A DNA stretch of 64,000 nt from Bacillota bacterium (GTDB taxonomy: Bacteria; Bacillota; Clostridia; Acetivibrionales; JANLFN01), in assembly GCA_023397675.1 (NCBI GenBank), contig JAEWTV010000065.1, positions 1 to 64,000 on the forward strand, in the 5' to 3' direction. How positions within the stretch are numbered: the first letter of the stretch is position 1; each line of letters begins with the position of its first letter. The translations under genes and the position numbers were made by a program. Below are positions 8,914 to 17,992 of the stretch, one piece after another. The notes beneath the pieces were generated by a model that was not told the origin of the DNA, searched no databases, and saw only the letters and a program-made list of their open reading frames with translations.

Positions 8914-11361
8914 ATGAAGGCTATTATTATGGCAGGCGGAGAAGGCTCAAGGCTCCGTCCGCTGACATGTGATATTCCCAAACCCATGGTTCCAATTATG
9001 AATAAACCGATCATGGAACATATAATCAATCTGCTGAGGGATCACGGCATTACCGAAATAGGCGTAACATTGATGTATCTTCCCCAAAGAATAAGAGATT
9101 ACTTTGGGAACGGCTCCAATTATGGAGTTAACCTTACATATTTCATCGAGGACGAACCCCTTGGAACAGCCGGCAGTGTCAAAAATGCAGAAAGTTTTCT
9201 GGATGAAACCTTCATAGTAATAAGCGGGGATTCATTAACCAATATGAATCTTACAAAGGCTCTTGAATTTCACACATCAAAAAAATCAAAAGCAACTCTT
9301 GTTCTTACAAAAGTGGATGTACCCTTGGAGTATGGGGTTGTTATCCTTGACAAGGGAGGAGCTATAACCGGGTTCCTCGAAAAGCCCAGCTGGGGAGAAG
9401 TATTCAGCGATACTGTCAATACAGGAACATATATACTCGAACCAGAGGCATTGAAGTATTTTGAGAACGGAACAAAGTATGATTTCAGCCAGGACCTGTT
9501 TCCTCTTATGCTCTCAATGCACGAACCCATGTATGGCTATGTAACGCCGGATTACTGGTGTGATATAGGCGACTTGGATGCTTATCTTGGTGCACATTAC
9601 GATATAATACAGGGTAAAATTGAGCTTCACTATGATGCAAAGGAACTTAAACCAGGGGTCTGGGTAGGACCAGGCACAGTCATTGATCCAGGTACTGATA
9701 TAACTGGTCCGTGTATCATTGGAAGCAACTGCCACATAGGTAAATCTGCAAGAATTGAAGAAATGACTGTTATAGGAAATAATAATGTCATAGAAAATGA
9801 TGTCTCAATTAAGAGAAGTGTTATATGGGACAATAATTTTATAGAACATAGCTCTGAAATACGGGGATCAATCATATGCAACCGCATCAATTTAAAGCAT
9901 TACGTATCGGTTTTCGAAAACGCCATAGTCGGTGACGATTGCTGTATTAGCGAGAGAGTTATAATTAAACCCAATATAAAAATTTGGCCTCAAAAAACCA
10001 TAGACCCCTTTGCTGTTGTAGACAGGAATATTATATGGGGTTCAAAGCATTCACGGACAATTTTCGGTGAAAACGGATTATCAGGTATAATTAATGTTGA
10101 TATTTCTCCAGAATTCGCCACAAGACTTGGCGCAGCTTATGGATCAATATTCAAAAAGAGCTCCAAGGTAGTCGTAAGCTCAACAACCTCGAATTCAGCC
10201 AGAATGTTCAAGCACGCTTTCGTATCCGGGCTGTTGTCAGTTGGTATTGAAGTGTTCAATATGAGCAGCCTTCTCACCCCTATTGCACGTCACGCAATCA
10301 ATTACCTTTCAGTAGAAGGCGGAATACATATCAAATTGAGCGACGACAATCCAAACAAGTTGCAGGTTGACTTTATGGACCTTATGGGAGCAAGCATAAG
10401 CCGTCTTATGGAACGGAAGATAGAGAACGCATTTGCAAAGGAAGACTTCAAAAGATGTTCCGGCGATGAAATAAGCAGACTTAACAATATCACCGATTTT
10501 AAAAATTCATATATGCGTGCTATATTAAGTGATATAAATGTAGATAAAATCAAGAGTAAGGCCCCCAAGATATGTATTTTTTCACCCTCGGATTTTGTAA
10601 TATCGGTAGTTGCCCCCATGCTTTCGGATGTAGGCTGCAAACCTGCAAGCTTTTCATCAACGAATTTTTCAGATACCGAGGAAGTAATTGATGAAATAGA
10701 AAAAAGCAATGCCAACTTCGCAGCATATATAGACAGTAATGCAGAAGTACTTGAACTGATTGACTCAAAAGGTAATGTTATAAAGGATGATTTATTCCTG
10801 CTTCTGGTATCATTAATAATTCTTAAAACGGAAAAGGAAGCTAAAATAATAGTTCCTGTAACCGCTTCTTCTATCATTGAGCAAATTGCCGAGAAATATA
10901 ACGGTACGGTTATAAGGACAAAAACATCGACACAGGCCTTAATGGAAAGGATGTTAAACCACAATCAGTTTAAAAAGAATGAAAATATGAATCAGTTTTT
11001 ACTTAATTTTGATGCACTTGCAGGATTAATTAAAATACTTGAATTTTTATGTACATTTAATACTTCATTATCTGAAGCATTAAAGGAAATCCCCGATTTC
11101 CATATGAGCCAGAAAAAGATTTTCTGCCCGTGGGAGCTTAAGGGAAAGGTCATGAGGACCCTTATTACAGAAAAAAGCAAGGATAAAATAGAGCTACTCG
11201 ACGGTGTAAAGTTCATGCTTGAGGATGGATGGGTACTTATACTTCCAGATGCAGACCTTCCACTGTGCAGAGTTTATGCCGAAGGAATTAATCCACAAGT
11301 CGCAGAAAGTATGTGCCAGAAATATACGGAAAAAATAAAGCTTATAATCAACGGAAGGTAG
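8914..11361 (+). CDS. sugar-1-phosphate nucleotidyltransferase fused to degenerate phosphomannomutase domain
   Basis: A three-part protein of 815 residues. Residues 1-230 are a nucleotidyltransferase with an intact GGEGSRLRPLT signature and KPMVPIMNKP. Residues about 250-370 are a left-handed beta-helix of hexapeptide repeats. Residues about 380-815 have the phosphomannomutase/phosphoglucomutase fold. In the last part the usual TASHNP phosphoserine loop reads IKLSDDNPN (Ser476), and the DGDADR metal loop reads DSNAEV (about 607-612), so mutase activity is doubtful. Family members make GDP-mannose or related sugar nucleotides. The rluA-type gene starts nine bases after the stop, suggesting co-transcription. 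Confidence 0.88.
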   Translation: MKAIIMAGGEGSRLRPLTCDIPKPMVPIMNKPIMEHIINLLRDHGITEIGVTLMYLPQRIRDYFGNGSNYGVNLTYFIEDEPLGTAGSVKNAESFLDETFIVISGDSLTNMNLTKALEFHTSKKSKATLVLTKVDVPLEYGVVILDKGGAITGFLEKPSWGEVFSDTVNTGTYILEPEALKYFENGTKYDFSQDLFPLMLSMHEPMYGYVTPDYWCDIGDLDAYLGAHYDIIQGKIELHYDAKELKPGVWVGPGTVIDPGTDITGPCIIGSNCHIGKSARIEEMTVIGNNNVIENDVSIKRSVIWDNNFIEHSSEIRGSIICNRINLKHYVSVFENAIVGDDCCISERVIIKPNIKIWPQKTIDPFAVVDRNIIWGSKHSRTIFGENGLSGIINVDISPEFATRLGAAYGSIFKKSSKVVVSSTTSNSARMFKHAFVSGLLSVGIEVFNMSSLLTPIARHAINYLSVEGGIHIKLSDDNPNKLQVDFMDLMGASISRLMERKIENAFAKEDFKRCSGDEISRLNNITDFKNSYMRAILSDINVDKIKSKAPKICIFSPSDFVISVVAPMLSDVGCKPASFSSTNFSDTEEVIDEIEKSNANFAAYIDSNAEVLELIDSKGNVIKDDLFLLLVSLIILKTEKEAKIIVPVTASSIIEQIAEKYNGTVIRTKTSTQALMERMLNHNQFKKNENMNQFLLNFDALAGLIKILEFLCTFNTSLSEALKEIPDFHMSQKKIFCPWELKGKVMRTLITEKSKDKIELLDGVKFMLEDGWVLILPDADLPLCRVYAEGINPQVAESMCQKYTEKIKLIINGR

Positions 11362-11369
11362 TTTTTAGA

Positions 11370-12311
11370 ATGCAAACCCTGATTATTGATGAAAAAGACA
11401 GCAATAAACGAATTGATAAGGTTATAATGAGTATTTTCCCTGCACTGCCTTCAGGAGCATTGTATAAGGCATTCAGGAAGAAGGATATCAAAGCAAACGG
11501 TATAAGGATAAAAGAAACCTATGTAACCAAGCCTCAGGATAAAATTGAAATATATATAATAGATAATATCCTAAATGGAATTGATTCCGATGGCAAAAGA
11601 AATAAAAGTACTGGTTTTACAGTGGTTTATGAAGACAACAACATACTTGTAGTAAACAAGCAGCAGGGTATTCCTGTTCACCCTGACAGGGATCAAAAGG
11701 AAGGAACATTAATTGATAACGTTCAGGAATATCTCTATGAAAAGGGAGAATTCAGCAAAAAAAACTCATTTCAGCCAGCATTGTGTCACAGGATAGACAG
11801 AAACACCGGTGGACTTGTAATCATTGCAAAAACCCCTGGGGCGCTTGAAATAATGCTTGAAAAAATAAAAAACAGGGAAATTAAAAAGTACTATCAATGC
11901 CTTGTTGCAGGCACAATGGAGAAAGATTCAGCAGAACTTACCGCTTATCTGGAAAAGGACGAGAGGAAAAGCAGGGTTTTTATAAACAACACCCCATCCA
12001 AAAACTCTCTTAAGATAGTAACCCGCTACAAGGTACTTGCCAAGCAGAAAGATATGAGCCTTCTTGAGGTAGAACTTGTAACAGGCCGAACGCACCAGAT
12101 TAGAGCCCATTTGGCAAGTATTGGCCACCCGATAATTGGTGATGGAAAATATGGAAGCAATCAGATAAACAGGCCTCTGGGAGCAAAATACCAGGCACTT
12201 TGGGCATATAAACTCGAATTTGCTTTAAAGAATGCAGGAGAATTAAATTATCTCAAGGGTAGGATTATTGAAGTAGACCCCGATTTTCAAGTTAAGAACA
12301 GTATAAAATAA
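11370..12311 (+). CDS. RluA/RluD-family pseudouridine synthase
   Basis: About 313 residues that isomerise uridine to pseudouridine in rRNA or tRNA. An N-terminal S4-like RNA-binding segment (about 1-65) precedes the catalytic domain. The active-site motif is HRIDRNTGGLVIIAKT (HRLDxxTSG type, catalytic Asp), and GRTHQIRAHLASIGHPIIGDGKYG is near the end. The exact target (RluC- or RluD-like) cannot be assigned. The start at ATG 11370 follows GGAAGG, which overlaps the stop of the preceding gene. A hairpin terminator follows. Confidence 0.9.
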   Translation: MQTLIIDEKDSNKRIDKVIMSIFPALPSGALYKAFRKKDIKANGIRIKETYVTKPQDKIEIYIIDNILNGIDSDGKRNKSTGFTVVYEDNNILVVNKQQGIPVHPDRDQKEGTLIDNVQEYLYEKGEFSKKNSFQPALCHRIDRNTGGLVIIAKTPGALEIMLEKIKNREIKKYYQCLVAGTMEKDSAELTAYLEKDERKSRVFINNTPSKNSLKIVTRYKVLAKQKDMSLLEVELVTGRTHQIRAHLASIGHPIIGDGKYGSNQINRPLGAKYQALWAYKLEFALKNAGELNYLKGRIIEVDPDFQVKNSIK

Positions 12312-12312
12312 A

Positions 12313-12340
12313 AAAGAGATATGGTTTTCCATACCTCTTT
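12313..12340. terminator. hairpin terminator between convergent genes
   Basis: AAAGAGATATGG and CCATACCTCTTT form a 12-bp stem, fully paired with one G-U in the minus-strand RNA and with one A-C mismatch in the plus-strand RNA. It probably serves both the pseudouridine synthase and the CAP protein gene. Confidence 0.75.
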
Positions 12341-12354
12341 CTTTGTTACCTAAA

Positions 12355-13188
12355 TTATTTTCCTATAAACTGCTGTACAAGAATCTTTCCGTATGTTGGA
12401 CTGCTTACGATTCCGATTCCTGTATAATTATAACTCGTGTTCAAAATATTTGCCTTATGTCCCGGTGAATTCATCCATGCGTCAAATGCAGCCTGTACTG
12501 TCTGATTTCCTGCAATGTTTTCACCTGCGGTCTTGAATGTTACACCAAACTGTCTCATCATATCAAACGGTGAACCATAAGTCGGTGACTGATGAGAAAA
12601 ATAATTATTGTTAACCATATCCTGTGCTTTAAGTCTTGCTGTTTTCACAACACCCATATCAAAAGCCAGCGGCGATGCTCCCGCACTTGCTCTAGCCTTA
12701 TTTACAAGGTTGAGTAACGTCTGTTCATCTGCCGATATACCTGCTGGAGTGGTTGTTCCAGGTGTAGGTGTTGATGGCGTTGGTGTTGGTGTCTTTGGGG
12801 TCGGTGCCGGCGTTGGTGTCTTTGGGGTTGGTGCTGGCGTTGGTGTTGTCTTAGGTGCTGGAGCCGGTGTTGTTGATGCCACTTTTAAATATTTACTTGA
12901 AGCTGCACCGACACATCCTTTATTTGGCTCATAAACTGCATACCAATCACCAAGTTTTCCAAATATCTTTACTGTAGCCCATTGTTTAAGTACACACACT
13001 ATAGGATAATTTGTTGACGGTCCTTGTCTAACATTCAACCCTGGCGCTGTAACTACTGCTGTAACATAATCCACCCTCTGAAAATAGGGAGCAGCTTCTA
13101 CGGTATTGTTCTTAACAACTCCCGTGAACGCGAATGCCATCGTCAGAACGATGGAAAGTGCAAGTACTAAGGCAATCCTTCTTTTCAT
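12355..13188 (-). CDS. secreted SH3-CAP (SCP-like) protein
   Basis: A 277-residue exported protein. Residues 1-32 are a signal peptide (KRR, hydrophobic core, VEAAP cleavage region). Residues about 38-105 are a bacterial SH3 domain (VTAPGLNVRQGPSTNYP). Residues about 106-148 are a Pro/Thr linker with TPAPTPK-type repeats. Residues about 150-277 are a CAP/SCP domain (LLNLVNKARASAG, FSHQSP, AGENIAG, AFDAWMNSPGHKANIL). It is related to B. subtilis YkwD. The role is unknown; SH3 domains usually bind the cell wall. Confidence 0.9.
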   Translation of the reverse strand: MKRRIALVLALSIVLTMAFAFTGVVKNNTVEAAPYFQRVDYVTAVVTAPGLNVRQGPSTNYPIVCVLKQWATVKIFGKLGDWYAVYEPNKGCVGAASSKYLKVASTTPAPAPKTTPTPAPTPKTPTPAPTPKTPTPTPSTPTPGTTTPAGISADEQTLLNLVNKARASAGASPLAFDMGVVKTARLKAQDMVNNNYFSHQSPTYGSPFDMMRQFGVTFKTAGENIAGNQTVQAAFDAWMNSPGHKANILNTSYNYTGIGIVSSPTYGKILVQQFIGK

Positions 13189-13490
13189 GTAATCCCTCCA
13201 TAATCAGCTGCTAAAATTAATTAAATTTTGCACCGTTCGAGATGAGATGAAAACATGATAAACCCATAAATCTTAGCTTTTGGATATAATTGGCCTGTTT
13301 ATCAGATTTATCACAAATTACATTTTCAATCTCTTTGATAATAGTATTAACAAAATTGTTATAATTATTTACTAAAGTAAAAAATCTCTTATGTCAGAAG
13401 GAATTTATATTGTACGTGTCGAATTGCATGTAATTGTAACCCTTGTAACCAGTAGCACATTATTATCTTTTCGAGGGGATGATACTCAAG
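13189..13490. other. divergent intergenic region
   Basis: 302 AT-rich bases between the divergent CAP protein and lipoprotein genes. It must hold both promoters. I saw no confident -35/-10 pair and no recognisable riboswitch. Confidence 0.5.
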
Positions 13491-14693
13491 ATGATAAAAA
13501 AGGTTTCTATAATTTTTTTATTGGTTGCTGCCTTACTATCAGGATGCAGTTCAACTAATGACTCAAATAAGAATGATACATCTACAAGTGCAATAACTTT
13601 AACAGAACACAATGGTTTATTCACAGATAAATCAAAGGTTGATATGCCAAAAAATGAACCTTTAGCAAGTGAAGAAACAGGATATATCCTGCCGGATAGT
13701 GGCAAACGTTTAATAGCTGACAATGAGATTGAAAACTTTGGTAAATTTACACTACTGCTCGCAAAGAATGAGATATTTGCACGAAAAGGTTATAAGTTCA
13801 ATCAGAAAGAGCTTCTGGATTACTTTAGCAATATGGAATGGTATAAACCCATTGACGGTGTTAAAGGTACCTATGAAAGTTTAAATGAAATAGAAAAAAA
13901 GAATTTTGATCTTATAAACGAGAAATGGAAGAAGGTAAATGATTTCAGTATAGAAGAACAGAAAGAATATAATAAAAGTATAGAAAAGGACATCAATGGC
14001 GATGGCATTCAGGAAACCATTAAGGTGGTTCTTAAAGAAGATAACTATAAACTGACAATTAGTTCTGCTGGTAAGGATTATGTGGTAAACGGCAATTTGG
14101 AATCCATACAAAATAAACTTTATATGGCCGATTTTGATGTAAATGATAAATTTAAAGAACTATATATAAACTACGACGGTCCAAGTAGCGATCCAGGAGT
14201 AGTAATATTCCGCTTTACAGGCAACAAAATTCAGAAGATTAATGAACTTGAAGGGTATATAGATTCTTACGATGGCAAAGGAAAAATATATTCAGAATTT
14301 AGTAGAACAAATGATCAGAATAGAGTTGTAATAAGCTATTATGAGTTGGGCAAAGGTCAGGCAACACCCCCCAGAAGCGAAATCATAAATAAATACCTGC
14401 AATATGATTCAAGGCTCATTCTTTTTAATAACATCAAAGATGACTCACATCTGACTTTTATGAGTATGTCAGGTATAACCGATATCAATGAGCTGCAGAA
14501 ATATATTGGAGAACACTATACAAAAGCACAAATAGCCAAAATCACTAATCTTAATGAAAAGCTTCAAATAATAGACATAGACTATGACGCATACAGTTCG
14601 ACAGGAGAAAAATATATCAGGAATATTCCGATAAAGGTCAAAGCCTCTGACGGAAAACAAGGCTGGATAGTATGGCCAAATGGAGGAGATTAG
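13491..14693 (+). CDS. lipoprotein with YARHG domain
   Basis: About 400 residues. The N-terminus is a lipoprotein signal (KKVSIIFLLVAALLSGCSS) with the lipobox LLSGC. A low-complexity Asn/Asp/Thr/Ser spacer follows. Residues about 80-140 carry the YARHG extracellular domain (NEIFARKGYKFNQKELLDYF, EWYKPI). The C-terminal half includes NGDGIQETIKVVL, like EF-hand-type or repeat-type Asp loops. It is anchored outside the membrane. ATG 13491 was preferred to ATG 13479, because GAGGGG abuts the latter and sits 12 bases from the former. A terminator follows. Confidence 0.82.
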   Translation: MIKKVSIIFLLVAALLSGCSSTNDSNKNDTSTSAITLTEHNGLFTDKSKVDMPKNEPLASEETGYILPDSGKRLIADNEIENFGKFTLLLAKNEIFARKGYKFNQKELLDYFSNMEWYKPIDGVKGTYESLNEIEKKNFDLINEKWKKVNDFSIEEQKEYNKSIEKDINGDGIQETIKVVLKEDNYKLTISSAGKDYVVNGNLESIQNKLYMADFDVNDKFKELYINYDGPSSDPGVVIFRFTGNKIQKINELEGYIDSYDGKGKIYSEFSRTNDQNRVVISYYELGKGQATPPRSEIINKYLQYDSRLILFNNIKDDSHLTFMSMSGITDINELQKYIGEHYTKAQIAKITNLNEKLQIIDIDYDAYSSTGEKYIRNIPIKVKASDGKQGWIVWPNGGD

Positions 14694-14720
14694 AAAATAC
14701 CCTGTAAAATATTTATTTGT

Positions 14721-14757
14721 AAAGGGGCGTCGGTGAATTACACCAAGACGCCCCTTT
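14721..14757. terminator. strong bidirectional terminator
   Basis: AAAGGGGCGTC and GACGCCCCTTT form an 11-bp stem, extended by an inner GGTG/CACC. It lies between the convergent lipoprotein and proS genes and carries T runs on both sides. Confidence 0.88.
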
Positions 14758-14762
14758 TATAA

Positions 14763-16199
14763 TTAATACGCCTTACCCCAGTAAAGCATTTTGTCTGCAG
14801 GCTTTCCACAGCAAACACAATGATCGGATATCTTTTCCTGTTCAAAAGGAATACACCTTGAAGTCGCACCGGTTTTTTCCTTGATCTTGTCTTCGCATTC
14901 CTGATTTCCGCACCACATTGCTTTTACAAACCCTGGAGTTTCATTTACTATCCTTTCAAACTCTTCTATGGTAGCGGCTTTATATGTTTTGCCGTCCCTG
15001 TGATTTCTGGCTTTTTCAAGAAGTCCGTTTTGTATGGCGGCAAGTACTTCCTTTACCTTTTCTTCAAGCTCATCAAGTGAAATAAATATCTTTTCGCCAC
15101 TGTCACGTCTTACAAGCACTGCCTGATTTTTCTCAATATCCTTAGGTCCTATTTCAAGACGGAGCGGCACACCCTTCATTTCATATTCACTGAACTTCCA
15201 GCCCGGCATTTTGTCACTGTCATCTATCTTAACCCTTGCGAAGGAAGCAAGCCTGTTCTTTATTTCATTTGCCTTATCAAGCACACCTTCCTTATGCTGG
15301 GCAATAGGAATTATAACAAGCTGAGTTGGCGCAACCATTGGAGGTAAAACAAGTCCGTTATCATCTCCGTGTACCATTATTATTGCTCCGACAAGTCGGG
15401 TTGTAACTCCCCAGGAGGTTTGATGAACATATTTCAATTGGTTGTCCCTGTCTGTGTACTGAATGTCAAAGGCATGGGCAAATCCATCTCCAAAATTGTG
15501 TGATGTTCCAGACTGTAATGCTTTGCCATCGTGCATAAGGCTCTCTATTGTATAAGTTTCCTTCGCACCGGCGAACTTTTCCTTATCTGTTTTTCTTCCC
15601 TTTACAACAGGGATTGCAAGTATCTGCTCGCAGAAATCAGCATAAACGTTGAGCATACGGATAGTTTCTTCCTGTGCTTCCTCTGCTGTAGCATGAGCAG
15701 TGTGACCTTCCTGCCAAAGGAACTCGGTAGTTCTCAAAAACGGACGTGTTGTTTTCTCCCAACGCACAACCGAACACCATTGATTATAGAGCTTCGGAAG
15801 ATCCCTATATGAATGGATAATATTTGCATAATGATCACAAAACAGTGTTTCAGAGGTTGGACGTACACAAAGCTTTTCTGCAAGCTTTTCCGAGCCTCCA
15901 TGGGTTACCCATGCAACCTCAGGCGCGAAGCCTTCTACGTGTTCCTTTTCCTTTTGAAGCAGGCTTTCAGGAATAAACATAGGCATATATACATTTTCGT
16001 GCCCTGTAGCTTTAAACCTTGCATCCAGGTTCTTCTGTATGTTTTCCCAGATTGCATATCCATAAGGACGGATTATCATACAGCCTCTCACGCTGGAATA
16101 CTCAATCAACTCCGCCTTTTTAACTACATCTGTATACCATTGTGCAAAATCGACATTCATTGAAGTTATGTCTTCAACCAGTTTTTTTTCATTTGCCAT
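14763..16199 (-). CDS. proS: prolyl-tRNA synthetase, archaeal/eukaryotic-like type
   Basis: 478 residues that charge tRNA(Pro). Class II motifs are present: motif 2 RWEKTTRPFLRTTEFLWQEGHT and, towards the C-terminus, the anticodon-binding part with QLVIIPIAQHKEGVL. The C-terminal zinc-binding-type domain includes CGNQECEDKI and CVCCGKPA and ends in LYWGKAY. Absence of the bacterial editing insertion and the 478-residue length mark it as the short archaeal-type ProS found in many clostridia. TAGGAGGG precedes the ATG. Expression is probably controlled by the T-box leader upstream (16436-16643). Confidence 0.95.
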   Translation of the reverse strand: MANEKKLVEDITSMNVDFAQWYTDVVKKAELIEYSSVRGCMIIRPYGYAIWENIQKNLDARFKATGHENVYMPMFIPESLLQKEKEHVEGFAPEVAWVTHGGSEKLAEKLCVRPTSETLFCDHYANIIHSYRDLPKLYNQWCSVVRWEKTTRPFLRTTEFLWQEGHTAHATAEEAQEETIRMLNVYADFCEQILAIPVVKGRKTDKEKFAGAKETYTIESLMHDGKALQSGTSHNFGDGFAHAFDIQYTDRDNQLKYVHQTSWGVTTRLVGAIIMVHGDDNGLVLPPMVAPTQLVIIPIAQHKEGVLDKANEIKNRLASFARVKIDDSDKMPGWKFSEYEMKGVPLRLEIGPKDIEKNQAVLVRRDSGEKIFISLDELEEKVKEVLAAIQNGLLEKARNHRDGKTYKAATIEEFERIVNETPGFVKAMWCGNQECEDKIKEKTGATSRCIPFEQEKISDHCVCCGKPADKMLYWGKAY

Positions 16200-16264
16200 T
16201 ACAAGCCCTCCTAATATCTGATTTATTTGAATTTTAAATAATTATCTCATGTTAATCTGGGTAA

Positions 16265-16430
16265 TTGATAGCTGACACAACAATGCAAAGTTTATAACTT
16301 TTTTCACCTGAAAAATGTCAGAAACGAGCAATGCAAGGAAGCTGAGACTTGATACCCGGAGCGTATTTTTATACGTGAGGACATCAAGTTGATAGCTGAC
16401 ACAGCAATGCGAAGTTTATCACATTTTTCA
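16265..16430. repeat. palindromic REP/MITE-like element plus partial copy in the proS leader
   Basis: A 122-base unit (16309-16430) begins TGAAAAATGT and ends ACATTTTTCA, giving 10-base terminal inverted repeats. Internally it has CTTGAT/ATCAAG and CGTA/TACG arms. The last 42 bases (16389-16430) are repeated directly at 16265-16306 with 38 of 42 identical. It lies between the T-box terminator and the proS ribosome binding site, so it is transcribed in the proS mRNA. No coding potential was seen. Confidence 0.65.
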
Positions 16431-16435
16431 TACAA

Positions 16436-16643
16436 AATAAAAAACCGCCCCTATAACCTAAGGGACGGAATCTATCCGCGGTACCACCCAAATTGTATTA
16501 CCCACTCTTTAAGCCATTAACGCAGCTTAGACGCAGCTTTTTTGCTGATTCTCAGGGGTGGGATGAAAAGATATTCCTGGGAACCTTTCACCTTGTGGCT
16601 CCTTCTCTTTGAAGCATTACTTTTCTCATTCCCGTCATCGAAT
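16436..16643 (-). promoter_or_regulatory. T-box riboswitch of proS
   Basis: The minus strand carries the T-box core GGGTGGTACCGCGG (16476-16489). A terminator follows in which CCGUCCCU pairs with AGGGGCGG (16445-16468), then a T6 run. Upstream lies a stem I-like region (GATGACGGGAATGAG, GGAGCCACAAGGTGAAAGG) with CCC triplets that could be the proline specifier. By established mechanism, uncharged tRNA pairs with the UGG of the T-box and stabilises the antiterminator. Here the response should be to proline starvation. Confidence 0.92.
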
Positions 16644-16649
16644 ATATTT

Positions 16650-16678
16650 ATATTATTATATCTGTTGTTTGGTGTCAA
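16650..16678 (-). promoter_or_regulatory. sigma-A promoter of the T-box/proS transcript
   Basis: TTGACA, a 17-base spacer and TAATAT on the minus strand, immediately upstream of the T-box stem I. Confidence 0.75.
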
Positions 16679-16751
16679 TATACTTGCAGGGCTGCCTAAG
16701 ACAATATATAATTCGATTGTAAGCAGTATAAGGGAAAAGGATGTGTGTGAT

Positions 16752-17222
16752 GTGAAGGTTGGTATAGGCCAGGACAGTCACAGGTTTGATTTTGATAATG
16801 AGAATAAAAAGCTTATCCTTGGAGGGGTAATATTTGAAGGCTGTACGCCATTAGCAGGAAACAGTGATGCGGATGTTGTCCTTCACTCTATTACAAACGC
16901 TGTATCAGGAGTTACCTGTGTAAATATACTTGGTGAAATAGCCGATGAACTTTGTTTTAAACAAGGTGTAACCAACAGCAGAGTTTATCTTGAGGAAGCC
17001 TTGAAGCACCTTAACGGCAGCAAAGTAGTCCATGTCTCTGTTTCAATTGAATGCAGCACACCAAAAATAACACCAAAAATTCCTGAGATGCGCAAAAGCA
17101 TTTCTGCAATACTGGAAATACCCGAAAACTGTGTAGGTATAACAGCAACTACGGGTGAAGGTCTTACAGCTTTTGGTCAGGGAAAAGGAATTCAGGTTTT
17201 CAGCTGTATAACTGTTATATAG
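16752..17222 (+). CDS. ispF: divergent IspF-like protein (MECDP synthase family)
   Basis: About 156 residues of the 2-C-methyl-D-erythritol 2,4-cyclodiphosphate synthase fold, matching the usual length when started at GTG 16752. The frame continues upstream, but only antisense to the T-box. Metal ligands are kept (GIGQDSHRF Asp/His; VVLH His), and SDADVVLH and the late TATTGEGL are recognisable. The conserved GDIGxxFPD loop is replaced by ILGEIADEL, and the AHSD His is Asn. Activity in the MEP pathway is therefore uncertain. It is convergent with ispD, overlapping by eight bases. Confidence 0.75.
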   Translation: MKVGIGQDSHRFDFDNENKKLILGGVIFEGCTPLAGNSDADVVLHSITNAVSGVTCVNILGEIADELCFKQGVTNSRVYLEEALKHLNGSKVVHVSVSIECSTPKITPKIPEMRKSISAILEIPENCVGITATTGEGLTAFGQGKGIQVFSCITVI

Positions 17223-17928
17223 TATAATCGCCTTCTATTATAGCCTTTGCTATTATGAGGTCTTCTTTTGTTGTTATCTTGATATTATTGTAGCTGCCTT
17301 TTACCAGCTTCACGCTGATACCCATTCTTTCAACCAACTGAGCATCATCTGTGCCGTTAAAATTATCTTTTATGGCTCTCTTGTGCGCTGCCAATACCGT
17401 TTCATATAAAAAAGCCTGAGGTGTCTGAACAGACCAGAGAGTATTCCTGTTTAGGGTTTCTTTGATAAGTTCGTCATGACCCACAAGCTTTATAGTATCC
17501 TTAACAGGTGTTGCAATTGTGCAGGCACTGTATTCCCTTGCCGCTTCAATCAGCATAACAATTTCATCCTGTTTTATAAAGGGTCTTGCTCCGTCATGAA
17601 TAAGAACGACTTCGCAATCCTTGTCCACTTCCCTCAAACCATTATAAACAGAGTCCTGCCTGGTCTCTCCCCCGCTTACTATTGATTTGATTTTGTCAAA
17701 ACCGTATCTGTCTATGATTTCATGCTTGCAGAAAATAATATCATCACCATCTACTACAAGTATGATTTCATCTATGTATTCACAGCGTTCAAAAACCTTT
17801 ATAGTCCTTGCAAGCAAAGGTATACCGCATATCTCAAGATACTGCTTTTTTATATCCGTACCCATTCTGGTCCCACGTCCTGCGGCAACAATAACCACAC
17901 TGGTATAGCAATCATTGTTTATAATCAT
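17215..17928 (-). CDS. ispD: 2-C-methyl-D-erythritol 4-phosphate cytidylyltransferase
   Basis: About 237 residues that transfer CMP to MEP in isoprenoid precursor synthesis. It has the N-terminal VVIVAAGRGTRMG nucleotide loop with the following KKQYLEI, central VLIHDGARPFI, TPVKDTIK, SVQTPQAF and GTDDAQLVERMG. All key family motifs are present. The start at ATG 17928 was chosen because AGGGGGG lies three bases upstream; the longer frame to 17964 runs through the preceding terminator hairpin. It lies downstream of the yacL-like gene, the usual firmicute order. Confidence 0.93.
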   Translation of the reverse strand: MIINNDCYTSVVIVAAGRGTRMGTDIKKQYLEICGIPLLARTIKVFERCEYIDEIILVVDGDDIIFCKHEIIDRYGFDKIKSIVSGGETRQDSVYNGLREVDKDCEVVLIHDGARPFIKQDEIVMLIEAAREYSACTIATPVKDTIKLVGHDELIKETLNRNTLWSVQTPQAFLYETVLAAHKRAIKDNFNGTDDAQLVERMGISVKLVKGSYNNIKITTKEDLIIAKAIIEGDYTI

Positions 17929-17948
17929 AGTCCCCCCTAATATTAACC

Positions 17949-17977
17949 TAAAAAAGCCGCTCATAGCGTGAGCAGCT
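17949..17977 (-). terminator. terminator between the yacL-like gene and ispD
   Basis: In the minus-strand RNA, AGCUGCUCA pairs with UGAGCGGCU and is followed by a run of six T. It would reduce read-through from the PIN-TRAM gene into ispD. Confidence 0.75.
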
Positions 17978-17992
17978 CTAATTAACGTATAT

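Noticed and set aside
16542..16751. N-terminal extension of the IspF frame by 70 residues
   Set aside because: It is antisense to the T-box and promoter of proS. The family length is met from GTG 16752, which has AAAAGG upstream.
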